A stretch of DNA of 33,433 nucleotides. Source: Alistipes sp. (lineage in GTDB: Bacteria; Bacteroidota; Bacteroidia; Bacteroidales; Rikenellaceae). A program made the translations under genes and the position numbers. The notes under the pieces are model-generated. The model saw only the letters and a program-made list of their open reading frames with translations. It did not search any database and was not told the origin of the DNA. Location of the stretch: positions 1 through 33,433 of the forward strand of contig JAGBWD010000008.1 in assembly GCA_017629985.1 (NCBI GenBank), written 5' to 3'. Positions 1 to 7,436 of this stretch are shown in pieces; positions within the stretch are counted from its first letter, which is position 1; every line of letters starts with the position of its first letter.

Positions 1-121
1 AACTCCTTAAACTCCTTAAACTCCCTAACCACTATCAAAGGGAATTTAGGGAAATTAGGGACTTTAGGGAGAGAACAGCACACCGCCAACCCCCAATCCC
101 TAAACTCCTTAAACTCCCTAG
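1..121. repeat. Clusters of 9-bp repeats, alternating orientation
   Basis: Three clusters with an exact 9-bp period are visible. Copies of (A)ACTCC(C/T)TA lie at 1-9, 10-18 and 19-27 and are cut by the window edge. Reverse-orientation copies ending in TTAGGG lie at 43-51, 52-60 and 61-69, with a degenerate copy at 34-42. Forward copies return at 95-103, 104-112 and 113-121. Opposite clusters could pair into long hairpins. No gene is associated. The function is unknown; an intergenic dispersed repeat is the simplest reading. Confidence 0.75.
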
Positions 122-214
122 TCAGCATACAACCCAACACCCCTCCCCAACCCCCTCTCCTCTTCGCTCTTTCCCTGCGATTATACCTATATAATAAATA
201 ATGATGCTCGATAT

Positions 215-246
215 TTTGCGATTATGAATAGTTTTTGTTATTTTTG
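215..246 (+). promoter_or_regulatory. Promoter of the suf operon
   Basis: A TTTG at 215-218 (-33 element) and TATTTTTG at 239-246 (-7 element, TAnnTTTG) are separated by 20 nt, matching the Bacteroidetes housekeeping sigma pattern. The predicted start is near 253, about 13 nt before the chosen sufB ATG. That rules against the in-frame upstream ATG at 224. No IscR-like operator was recognised. Confidence 0.65.
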
Positions 247-265
247 CAAGCTACAAATTATAGAT

Positions 266-1714
266 ATGGAAAAGGATACACAAAAAGATATATTACAGGA
301 ACTCGAAACGAGTGAGTACAAGTACGGCTTTGTGACCGATATCGAGACCGAGACCATAGGTCGTGGACTATCGGAGGATGTCGTACGTCTTATATCACAG
401 AAGAAGGGCGAGCCAGAGTGGATGCTGGAGCGCCGCTTGCAGGCCTACCGCCACTGGCTTACGTTGGAGCATCCACAGTGGGCGCATCTCGATATCCCCG
501 ATATCGACTTTCAGGATGTTATCTACTACGCTGCGCCAAAGCAGAAGAAGCAGCTAAACTCCATGGATGAGGTAGACCCCGAGCTAAAGCGCACCTTCGA
601 CAAGCTAGGCATACCCCTCGAGGAGCAGATGGCGTTGGCGGGTGTCGCCGTAGATGCGGTGATGGACTCGGTATCTGTGAAGACCACGTTTCGTGATACG
701 TTGGCCGAGAAGGGCATCATCTTCTGCTCCATCTCCGAGGCTATCAAGGAGCATCCCGAGCTTATTAAGAAGTACCTAGGCTCGGTGGTGCCATACACCG
801 ATAATTTCTACGCTGCGCTCAACGCTGCGGTCTTCTCCGATGGTTCGTTCTGCTACATCCCCAAGGGTGTGCGTTGCCCCATGGAGCTATCTACCTACTT
901 CCGCATAAATGCCGAGGGTACAGGACAGTTTGAGCGCACGCTCATTGTCGCTGACGAGGGTTCGTATGTCAGCTACCTCGAGGGCTGCACGGCGCCACGC
1001 CGCGATGAGAATCAGCTTCATGCTGCCGTTGTGGAGATTGTCGTGGAGAGGGATGCCGATGTGAAGTACTCCACGGTGCAGAATTGGTACCCTGGCGATA
1101 AGGAGGGTAAGGGTGGTATCTACAACTTTGTCACCAAGCGTGGCATCTGCCGCGAGGGTGCGCACCTCTCATGGACACAGGTGGAGACAGGCTCGGCGAT
1201 AACATGGAAGTACCCCAGCTGTGTGCTTCAGGGTGATAACTCCTCTGGAGAGTTCTACTCTGTGGCCATGACAAACAACTATCAGCAGGCCGACACAGGT
1301 ACCAAGATGATACATCTGGGCAAGAACACACGCTCACGCATAGTGTCGAAGGGTATCTCTGCGGGACGCTCGCAGAATGCCTACCGTGGCTTGGTGCGTG
1401 TTGCCAAGGGTGCTGACAACGCTCGTAACTACTCGCAGTGTGACTCGCTGCTTATTGGCGATAAGTGTGGCGCACACACCTTCCCCGTTATCGACTCGTT
1501 CAACCCTACGGCGGTGCTGGAGCATGAGGCTACGACCTCTAAAATCTCGGAGGATCAGCTCTTCTACTGCAACCAGCGAGGTCTCTCTACGGAGGATGCC
1601 GTGGGCCTCATTGTCAATGGTTATGCCCGCGAGGTATTGGCGAAGTTGCCTATGGAGTTTGCCGTGGAGGCGCAGAAGCTGCTTGCTATAAGCTTGGAGG
1701 GTAGTGTAGGTTAG
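266..1714 (+). CDS. sufB: Fe-S cluster assembly scaffold protein SufB
   Basis: SufB is the core scaffold of the cytoplasmic SufBC2D complex, on which Fe-S clusters are built from sulfur delivered through SufS. The 482-residue product has the usual family length. The conserved cysteine lies in CGAHTFP at about residue 401, equivalent to E. coli Cys405, followed by the conserved segment [18 protein letters not shown] and the RGLS motif. The start at 266 was chosen because the promoter -7 box overlaps the 14 extra codons that an ATG at 224 would add, so those codons would not be transcribed. It is the first gene of the sufBCDS unit, with sufC 49 nt downstream. The assignment is secure; only the start is debatable. 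Confidence 0.97.
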   Translation: MEKDTQKDILQELETSEYKYGFVTDIETETIGRGLSEDVVRLISQKKGEPEWMLERRLQAYRHWLTLEHPQWAHLDIPDIDFQDVIYYAAPKQKKQLNSMDEVDPELKRTFDKLGIPLEEQMALAGVAVDAVMDSVSVKTTFRDTLAEKGIIFCSISEAIKEHPELIKKYLGSVVPYTDNFYAALNAAVFSDGSFCYIPKGVRCPMELSTYFRINAEGTGQFERTLIVADEGSYVSYLEGCTAPRRDENQLHAAVVEIVVERDADVKYSTVQNWYPGDKEGKGGIYNFVTKRGICREGAHLSWTQVETGSAITWKYPSCVLQGDNSSGEFYSVAMTNNYQQADTGTKMIHLGKNTRSRIVSKGISAGRSQNAYRGLVRVAKGADNARNYSQCDSLLIGDKCGAHTFPVIDSFNPTAVLEHEATTSKISEDQLFYCNQRGLSTEDAVGLIVNGYAREVLAKLPMEFAVEAQKLLAISLEGSVG

Positions 1715-1763
1715 TGCCTCACTGCTCAAAGGATATGATTAAAAACGAAAAACGATATAAAGT

Positions 1764-2519
1764 ATGTTAAAGGTAGAAAATCTACACGCCTCGGTTGGCG
1801 ATAAGGAGATTCTTAAAGGTATAAACCTCACTGTTAAGGCTGGTGAGGTACACGCCATCATGGGCCCTAATGGCTCTGGAAAGTCTACACTAGCCTCGGT
1901 GTTGGCAGGTAACGAGAAGTTTACGGTTACGGCTGGCAGCGTGGAGTTTGAGGGTGAGGATTTGTTGCAGTATAGCATCGAGGAGCGCTCTCGCAAGGGC
2001 CTCTTCCTCGGCTTTCAGTACCCTGTTGAGATTCCTGGTGTCACCATGGCTAACTTCATGAAGATAGCTGTAAATGAGCAGCGTAAGGCTCGTGGCTTGG
2101 AGCCTCTCACCGCTGCGGAGTACCTCCGTATGATGAAGGAGAAGAGTGCCATCGTGGAGCTAGACTCCAAGCTCACGGCGCGTGCCGTAAACGAGGGTTT
2201 CTCGGGTGGTGAGAAGAAGAAGAACGAGATATTCCAGATGGCGATGCTCGACCCCAAGCTCTCGATATTGGACGAGACAGACTCGGGCTTGGACATCGAT
2301 GCTTTGCGTATCGTGGCTACGGGTGTCACACGCCTCAAGCGCGAGGATAACGCCACCGTGGTTATCACACACTATCAGCGTCTTTTGGACTACATAGTCC
2401 CCGACTATGTGCATGTGTTGTACAAGGGTCGCATCATCTACACCGGCGATAAGACTCTTGCCCTAAAACTCGAGAAGGAGGGCTACGACTGGCTTATCAA
2501 CGACTATAAGGAGGAGTAG
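1764..2519 (+). CDS. sufC: Fe-S assembly ATPase SufC
   Basis: SufC is the cytoplasmic ABC-type ATPase that drives conformational change in SufBC2D. The 251-residue product has the Walker A motif GPNGSGKS at residues 34-41. The SufC-type signature SGGEKKKNE replaces the usual LSGGQ context. The Walker B region reads LSILDETDSGLD, with the Asp-Glu pair and D-loop, and the switch histidine follows in VVITHYQRLLDYI. It has no membrane segments, as expected for SufC. It is followed by sufD after 3 nt, so the two are probably translationally coupled. Confidence 0.97.
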   Translation: MLKVENLHASVGDKEILKGINLTVKAGEVHAIMGPNGSGKSTLASVLAGNEKFTVTAGSVEFEGEDLLQYSIEERSRKGLFLGFQYPVEIPGVTMANFMKIAVNEQRKARGLEPLTAAEYLRMMKEKSAIVELDSKLTARAVNEGFSGGEKKKNEIFQMAMLDPKLSILDETDSGLDIDALRIVATGVTRLKREDNATVVITHYQRLLDYIVPDYVHVLYKGRIIYTGDKTLALKLEKEGYDWLINDYKEE

Positions 2520-2522
2520 GCT

Positions 2523-3329
2523 ATGAGGGAGCTTTTGAATACCTCTCTTGGTGCCTCTGTGCTTCCCTCATCGGGAGTCATAGGCTCGGGAGTGTGGAGC
2601 GTTGAGGCTCTTCGTGACTGCGATATCACCGTTGAGGGTGGTAGCGTGGCGAGCCTCGTAATCCTCGATGTTGAGGGTTCCTCTGCCGAGATAAATATAG
2701 ATGTGGCGCGTGGCGCGGTGTTTAACATCCTCCATGTTGTCAAGCATAGGAGCGCTAGCTCTGTTGTTATTGCTGTGGATACTATGTCTGTGTGCCGCAT
2801 GACGCAGGTTGTCACCTCGGCCTCCGACACACGTGTTGTTGCGAGCCTTGTAGGTCGCCAGGCACGCTTTGAGCTTGGTGGTGTCTTTGTCCTCACGGAT
2901 GATGACCAGGGTAGTGTCACTGCGGATGTGAACCACATGACCTCGGATTGTGTGTCGCGCATCAAGGTTAAGGGTGTAGCCTCGGGAGAGTCGCATGGTC
3001 GCTTCTCGGGCTTGGTATACGTTGCCCCCGATGCCCAGCATACCGACTCGGAGCAGACCAACCGCAATGTTACCATAGGTCGTGGCCGCATCGAGACCCT
3101 TCCCCAGCTCGAGATATATGCCGATGATATTAAGTGTAGCCATGGTGCTACGGTGGGTCAGATGGACTCTGACGCCATACTCTATATGCGTCAGCGAGGC
3201 TTGAGCCTTGCCGATGCCAAGCGCCTGCAGATAGAGGGCTTTGTGGATGATGTAGTCCTCCATTCTTCTGTTGAGGGTGTCGCCGACACGCTTACTGCGT
3301 TGCTATCCGAGAAACTAAATAAGTTGTAA
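2523..3329 (+). CDS. sufD: SufD, short form
   Basis: SufD is the SufB paralogue that completes SufBC2D and is linked to iron entry. Position between sufC and sufS and the C-terminal motif HGATVGQMDSDAILYMRQRGLSLADAKR, which contains the family histidine and the SRG-like turn, support the call. The 268-residue product lacks most of the N-terminal helical domain of typical SufD (about 420-450 residues in E. coli and Bacteroides, from memory). The reading frame is intact and tightly spaced on both sides (3 nt each), so this looks like a naturally short form rather than a frameshifted gene. The family (UPF0051) is sure; its equivalence to full SufD is inferred. Confidence 0.88.
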   Translation: MRELLNTSLGASVLPSSGVIGSGVWSVEALRDCDITVEGGSVASLVILDVEGSSAEINIDVARGAVFNILHVVKHRSASSVVIAVDTMSVCRMTQVVTSASDTRVVASLVGRQARFELGGVFVLTDDDQGSVTADVNHMTSDCVSRIKVKGVASGESHGRFSGLVYVAPDAQHTDSEQTNRNVTIGRGRIETLPQLEIYADDIKCSHGATVGQMDSDAILYMRQRGLSLADAKRLQIEGFVDDVVLHSSVEGVADTLTALLSEKLNKL

Positions 3330-3332
3330 CCT

Positions 3333-4553
3333 ATGGCCTACGACATAGAGCATATACGCCACGATTTCCCTATCCTCGAGCGTGAGGTAAACCGCCGTAA
3401 GCTTGTCTACTTCGACAGTGGTGCTACGGCGCAGAAGCCCCTGGAGGTTATCGAGACCACGGAGCGCCTTATGCGCGAGTATAATGCAAATATCCACCGT
3501 GGCGTTCATCACCTCTCGGGTGTCATGACCGAGATGTACGAGGAGGCGCGTGAGAAGCTACGTCAGTTTATCGGTGCCGAGCATCGCGAGGAGGTAATCT
3601 TCACGGCAGGTGCCACAGCATCCATAAATCTCGTTGCTTATGCTTGGAGCCAGCGCTATCTTCGTGCTGGAGATAATGTTGTGGTGTCGGAGATGGAGCA
3701 TCACTCCAATATCGTACCGTGGCAGTTGGCGTGTGAGCGTCATGGCGCGGAGCTTCGTGTGTTGCCCTTCGATGATTGTGGCGAGCTTCAGCTTGATAAG
3801 CTCGATGAGCTTATAGATAGCCGTACGCGTCTTGTCGCAGTCACCGAGGCCTCTAATACCCTTGGCACCATGCCTTTGCTGGAGCCTATCATCGCCAAGG
3901 CGCATGGTGTGGGTGCTGTTGTTATGGTCGATGGCTGTCAGGGTATTGTCCATGGTGGCGGCGATGTGGCACGCCGTGGCTACGACTTCTACGCCTTCTC
4001 GGGACATAAGCTCTATGGCCCTACGGGTATCGGTGTGTTGTATGGCCGTAAGGAGCTTCTGGAGAGCATGCCTCCGTTTATGGGTGGTGGCGACATGGTC
4101 GATAAGGTCACCTTTGCGCGAACCACCTATGCGCCGCTACCTCTCAAGTATGAGGCTGGCACCTCTAACTTCATAGGTGCTGTGGGCTTGGGTGCCGCTG
4201 TGGAGTATCTTCAGCGTGTTGGTGTTGCGGCTATCGAGGAGCATGAGCAGATGCTTCTGGAGTATATGACCTCGCGCCTTTTGGAGGTCGAGGGTCTTAA
4301 GATTTACGGCACCGCGCAGCGTAAGTGTCCTTTGGTCTGCTTCACTATTGAGGGTACTCACCCCTACGATGTGGGTATGATTCTCGATAAGCTGGGTGTC
4401 GCCATACGCACGGGTCACCACTGCGCCGAGCCTGTCATGACGCACTATGGCGTTACGGGCATGTGTCGCGCTTCGATAGGAATGTATAATACGCGCGAGG
4501 AGGTCGATGCTCTTGTCGAGGGCCTTAAGCGTGCTGTTATGATGCTAAAATAG
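3333..4553 (+). CDS. sufS: Cysteine desulfurase SufS
   Basis: SufS is a PLP-dependent group II cysteine desulfurase that releases sulfur from L-cysteine as a persulfide for SufB. In the 406-residue product the PLP lysine is K226 in FSGHKLYG and the persulfide cysteine is C364 in RTGHHCAEP, the same numbers as in E. coli SufS. Other motifs are NIHRGVHHLS, EMEHHSNIVPW and TEASNTLGT. The segment HGGGDVARRGYDFY before the lysine differs slightly from the common form. It begins 3 nt after sufD and ends 5 nt before the kinase gene. No sufE or sufU is present in the window, so the sulfur acceptor must lie elsewhere if one is used. Confidence 0.97.
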   Translation: MAYDIEHIRHDFPILEREVNRRKLVYFDSGATAQKPLEVIETTERLMREYNANIHRGVHHLSGVMTEMYEEAREKLRQFIGAEHREEVIFTAGATASINLVAYAWSQRYLRAGDNVVVSEMEHHSNIVPWQLACERHGAELRVLPFDDCGELQLDKLDELIDSRTRLVAVTEASNTLGTMPLLEPIIAKAHGVGAVVMVDGCQGIVHGGGDVARRGYDFYAFSGHKLYGPTGIGVLYGRKELLESMPPFMGGGDMVDKVTFARTTYAPLPLKYEAGTSNFIGAVGLGAAVEYLQRVGVAAIEEHEQMLLEYMTSRLLEVEGLKIYGTAQRKCPLVCFTIEGTHPYDVGMILDKLGVAIRTGHHCAEPVMTHYGVTGMCRASIGMYNTREEVDALVEGLKRAVMMLK

Positions 4554-4558
4554 GTAGT

Positions 4559-5233
4559 ATGTTTATAGTATTAGAGGGTCTAGATGGCGCTGGTAAGTCT
4601 ACGCAGATTGCCAAGCTCCGCGATATGTTTCGTGCCCAGGGCGTGGAGTCGGAGTATCTCCACTTTCCGCGCTTTGATGCTCCGGTCTATGGAGAGCTTA
4701 TCGCCCGTTTTTTGCGTGGCGATTTGGGTAGTGTTGAGAGCGTTAATCCCTATCTTGTGGCGTTGCTCTATGCTGGTGATAGGGCCGATGCTGCGGCTAC
4801 CATCCGTGGCTGGCTTTCGGATGGTAAGGTGGTCATCGTAGATAGATATGTCTACTCCAACATTGGCTACCAGTGTGCCAAGCTCCCACGTGGCGAGGCT
4901 CGTAACATGCTTAAGGATTGGATATTACATACCGAGTATGAGGAGTTTGCTATCCCTCGCCCCGACCTATCGTTGTTCCTCGATGTTCCCTTTGCCTTCA
5001 CTGCGAAGAAGCTCTCGGAGACGCGCGAGGGTGACGACAGAGCCTACCTTCAGGGTGGTAAGGATATCCACGAGGCTTCGCTCGATTTGCAGCGCTCGGT
5101 GCGCGAGGTATATATAGACTCTGCCGAGCAGGGTGATGATATCAAGGTTGTAGATTGCTCCACTGCGGAGGGTGCCATGGCCTCTCCCGAGGAGATTTTT
5201 GAGCGTATAATGCGCCATGTCGAGCTATTGTAA
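4559..5233 (+). CDS. tmk: Thymidylate (dTMP) kinase
   Basis: The predicted cytoplasmic enzyme phosphorylates dTMP to dTDP with ATP. The 224-residue product has the P-loop GLDGAGKST at residues 7-15, a family-type HFPRFDAPVYGE segment, the DRYVYSN motif that contacts the nucleotide, and an Arg-rich lid around TREGDDRAYLQGG. Its length fits the family. It sits 5 nt after sufS in what appears to be the same transcript, although its function is unrelated to Fe-S assembly. A related deoxynucleoside monophosphate kinase is the only serious alternative. Confidence 0.88.
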   Translation: MFIVLEGLDGAGKSTQIAKLRDMFRAQGVESEYLHFPRFDAPVYGELIARFLRGDLGSVESVNPYLVALLYAGDRADAAATIRGWLSDGKVVIVDRYVYSNIGYQCAKLPRGEARNMLKDWILHTEYEEFAIPRPDLSLFLDVPFAFTAKKLSETREGDDRAYLQGGKDIHEASLDLQRSVREVYIDSAEQGDDIKVVDCSTAEGAMASPEEIFERIMRHVELL

Positions 5234-5246
5234 CATAGACGATGCT

Positions 5247-6320
5247 ATGTCGCGCCGCCGTGGTGTTGTCGCGGTGCTGTTGCGCTGGGTCGTAGGTGCT
5301 ACGTTCCTCTTCTCGGGCATGGTCAAGAGCGTGGACCCCGTAGGCACCTCTATATATATAAATAAGTATCTGGCCACCTATGCGCTCGATGCTCTTATGC
5401 CACACTCTGAGATTTTTGCCGTAGCCCTTGGTGTTGTGGAGGTGTGCCTTGGTGTGCTTCTCATCTGTGGTGTTTTGCGCCGTCTTACCTCCACCGTTAC
5501 GCTTGTCGTTGTTGCGCTCTTCACGCTTGTCACGCTGTTGAGTGCTACGCTTTTGCCCATTGGCGAGTGTGGATGCTTTGGCGATGCTGTGAAGCTCACG
5601 CCGTTGCAGACCCTCTTCAAGAATATCATCCTTCTTCTTCTGTCGGTTGTTGTGTGGCGCTCTTCGCGTGTGTGGGAGCCTCTATCACTCAAGGCTGTCG
5701 TTGTGGTGTCGCTGTCGCTGCTTTTGTCGCTTGGCGTCAATCTCTACGCCTTGCGTCACCTTCCGCTTGTCGATTTTCTCCCCTATAAGGTGGGTACCCC
5801 TCTCTACGATGAGGTCGTCAAGGAACGAGATGCCGAGGTTGTCGTTAATATTCTGAAGTTCAGGGATATAACTACGGGTGATGTCGTCATCCGCGATGCC
5901 TCGGATGTGGAGTGCTGGGGCGATGAGAATCTGGAGTTTGTGGAGGCAGCTACTATGGTCGAGGGTGGTGGTGCGCTATACGATGAGTTTAGGCTCTACG
6001 ATGCTATGGGTGAGGAGTGTAGCCTGTCGCTTCTAGCCCGTAAGGGGCGTGTGGCTCTTCTTTGTGTGAACGATGCCACGGCGTGTGACGCTACGCATCG
6101 CCGAGGTTTGGCCTCGCTCTTCAGCCAATATCCTGTGGAGGGTGTTGTGGTGCTGTCGTGTGGCGAAGACTCACCTCTTGAGGATGTTGTAGATATCACG
6201 GCGTTGGAGATATATAGTGTCGATGCGCAGATGCTACGCTCGCTCATACGCTCCGATATAGGTGTTGTTGTGCTACACGATGGATGTGTGGAGTTTAAGT
6301 CCGACATCCGAGATATATAG
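5247..6320 (+). CDS. DoxX/MauE-like membrane protein with extra C-terminal domain
   Basis: About four hydrophobic segments occupy the first 160 residues. They include LLRWVVGATFLFSGMVKSVDP and the signature GECGCFGD between membrane segments, which resembles DoxX/MauE proteins that supply electrons or disulfides. A soluble part of about 190 residues follows and ends the 357-residue protein. Homologous Bacteroidales proteins pair this membrane domain with a degenerate thioredoxin-like tail; no CxxC is evident here, so redox activity of the tail is unproven. The ATG at 5247, 13 nt after tmk, was preferred to 5217, which would overlap tmk by 17 nt and add ten polar residues. It is the last gene before a strong terminator. 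The exact function is unknown. Confidence 0.75.
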   Translation: MSRRRGVVAVLLRWVVGATFLFSGMVKSVDPVGTSIYINKYLATYALDALMPHSEIFAVALGVVEVCLGVLLICGVLRRLTSTVTLVVVALFTLVTLLSATLLPIGECGCFGDAVKLTPLQTLFKNIILLLLSVVVWRSSRVWEPLSLKAVVVVSLSLLLSLGVNLYALRHLPLVDFLPYKVGTPLYDEVVKERDAEVVVNILKFRDITTGDVVIRDASDVECWGDENLEFVEAATMVEGGGALYDEFRLYDAMGEECSLSLLARKGRVALLCVNDATACDATHRRGLASLFSQYPVEGVVVLSCGEDSPLEDVVDITALEIYSVDAQMLRSLIRSDIGVVVLHDGCVEFKSDIRDI

Positions 6321-6352
6321 TGGGGTAGGGAATCTCCCCTTTGGCAAGATAA

Positions 6353-6390
6353 TTGACCATTACCGCATAGGTTTTGGTCAATTTTTTTTT
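6353..6390 (+). terminator. Rho-independent terminator or attenuator
   Basis: The perfect 8-bp arms ATTGACCA (6353-6360) and TGGTCAAT (6375-6382) flank an inner ACC/GGT pairing with loop GCATA, followed by a run of nine T (6382-6390). This should end the suf-tmk-doxX transcript. The T-run stops 3 nt before the ATG of the next gene, which leaves almost no room for a separate promoter. Confidence 0.8.
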
Positions 6391-6393
6391 GTT

Positions 6394-7434
6394 ATGAAAG
6401 TAGCTATCTATATGCTTGCTCTTGTCGTCGTTGTGGCGTGTGGAGGTACTCCGCCTGCGACAGATAATGCTTCGAAGGTTGTTAAGACTATCCGCGTGGA
6501 GAGAGCAGACTCCGTAAGTCGTGATTTTGCTGCCCTTACCACTGCCGATGATGCTGTTACTCTGGCCTTTAAGATATCGGGGCGTGTCGCCGATATCCCC
6601 GTTGCCAAGGGTGTTGCGGTGTCGCGTGGTGCGCTTCTTGCCGAGCTGGATAGCAAGGATGTGGAGCTTCAGGTGGATGCCTCGCGTGCTGCATACAACG
6701 AGGCGTTGTCGCGCCTGCAACGTGCCGAGAGGCTTATGGCCCATAGCGCCATCTCTCGCCAGGAGTTCGAGAGCCTTGAGAGTGCTGTGACACAGGCTAA
6801 ATCGAGGTATGAGAATAGCCTCGACATGCTCGATGATACACGTATCACCGCCCCCTTTTCGGGTGTTGTTGAGCGCACCTATGTAGATGCTTATCAGCGT
6901 GTTACCTCGGGTGAGAGTGTGGTGCGTATCGTCAATCCCATAAGTACCACTGTGGGCTTCACCGCCCCCGAGGAGCTTGTTCCGCAGCTGTCGCTGCCCT
7001 CCACACACTTTAGCGTGGAGTTTGATGCGTGGCGTGGCGTGCGCTTTCGGGCCCTTATAAAGAGCTATGCCCGCACCTCCTCCGATGCTCTTGGCTTTCC
7101 TGTGTCGCTACGCCTTGTGGATGTCGATACCACACGTTATCGCATCTCCCCAGGCATGACCTGCGTGGCTACGGTCACCACGCCCCAGCACGACAGAGAT
7201 GCTGTTGTGGTACCCCTCACGGCGATATATGCCCCTTTGGGTGGTTATGATTATGTGTGGGTTGTGAAGGATGACCATCTCTTTATGAGCCGTGTCTTTT
7301 TGGGTTCTGTTGTCGGCTCCGACAAGGTTGTCGTGGAGCGTGGTCTGCGTCCTGGCGATAGGGTTGTTGTTGCTGGCGTCTATCATCTTCAGGAGGGTGC
7401 TAGGGTTACTGTTGAGGAGTCTAAAACTATGTAG
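6394..7434 (+). CDS. RND efflux periplasmic adaptor lipoprotein
   Basis: This membrane fusion protein bridges an RND pump and an outer membrane channel. The 346-residue product begins with a lipoprotein signal MKVAIYMLALVVVVACGG, with the lipidated cysteine at residue 16. A barrel-sandwich (lipoyl-like) half follows (FKISGRVADIPVAKGVAVSRGALLAELD), then an alpha-hairpin rich in Ala, Arg and Glu, the second lipoyl half DDTRITAPFSGVVERTYVD, and a beta-barrel and membrane-proximal domain. The start at 6394 gives a clean lipoprotein signal; the frame is open back to 6262 but would place 44 unlikely residues ahead of it. It is followed by the RND gene after 2 nt. The substrate cannot be read from sequence. 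Confidence 0.92.
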   Translation: MKVAIYMLALVVVVACGGTPPATDNASKVVKTIRVERADSVSRDFAALTTADDAVTLAFKISGRVADIPVAKGVAVSRGALLAELDSKDVELQVDASRAAYNEALSRLQRAERLMAHSAISRQEFESLESAVTQAKSRYENSLDMLDDTRITAPFSGVVERTYVDAYQRVTSGESVVRIVNPISTTVGFTAPEELVPQLSLPSTHFSVEFDAWRGVRFRALIKSYARTSSDALGFPVSLRLVDVDTTRYRISPGMTCVATVTTPQHDRDAVVVPLTAIYAPLGGYDYVWVVKDDHLFMSRVFLGSVVGSDKVVVERGLRPGDRVVVAGVYHLQEGARVTVEESKTM

Positions 7435-7436
7435 CT

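Noticed and set aside
1-121. CRISPR array
   Set aside because: The units are 9 bp, contiguous and in both orientations, with no spacers.
1-201. Open reading frame from the window edge to a TAA at 199-201
   Set aside because: The frame stays open mainly because the repeats have a 9-bp period. The peptide is a low-complexity NSL/GKL pattern followed by Pro-rich sequence, with no protein-like character.
224-265. Fourteen-codon N-terminal extension of SufB
   Set aside because: The promoter -7 box lies inside these codons and the predicted transcript begins downstream; the peptide [14 protein letters not shown] is not SufB-like.
2568-3263. 231-codon minus-strand frame opposite sufD
   Set aside because: It lies fully antisense to a well-supported gene, has no recognisable motif, and looks like a mirror of the sufD codon pattern.
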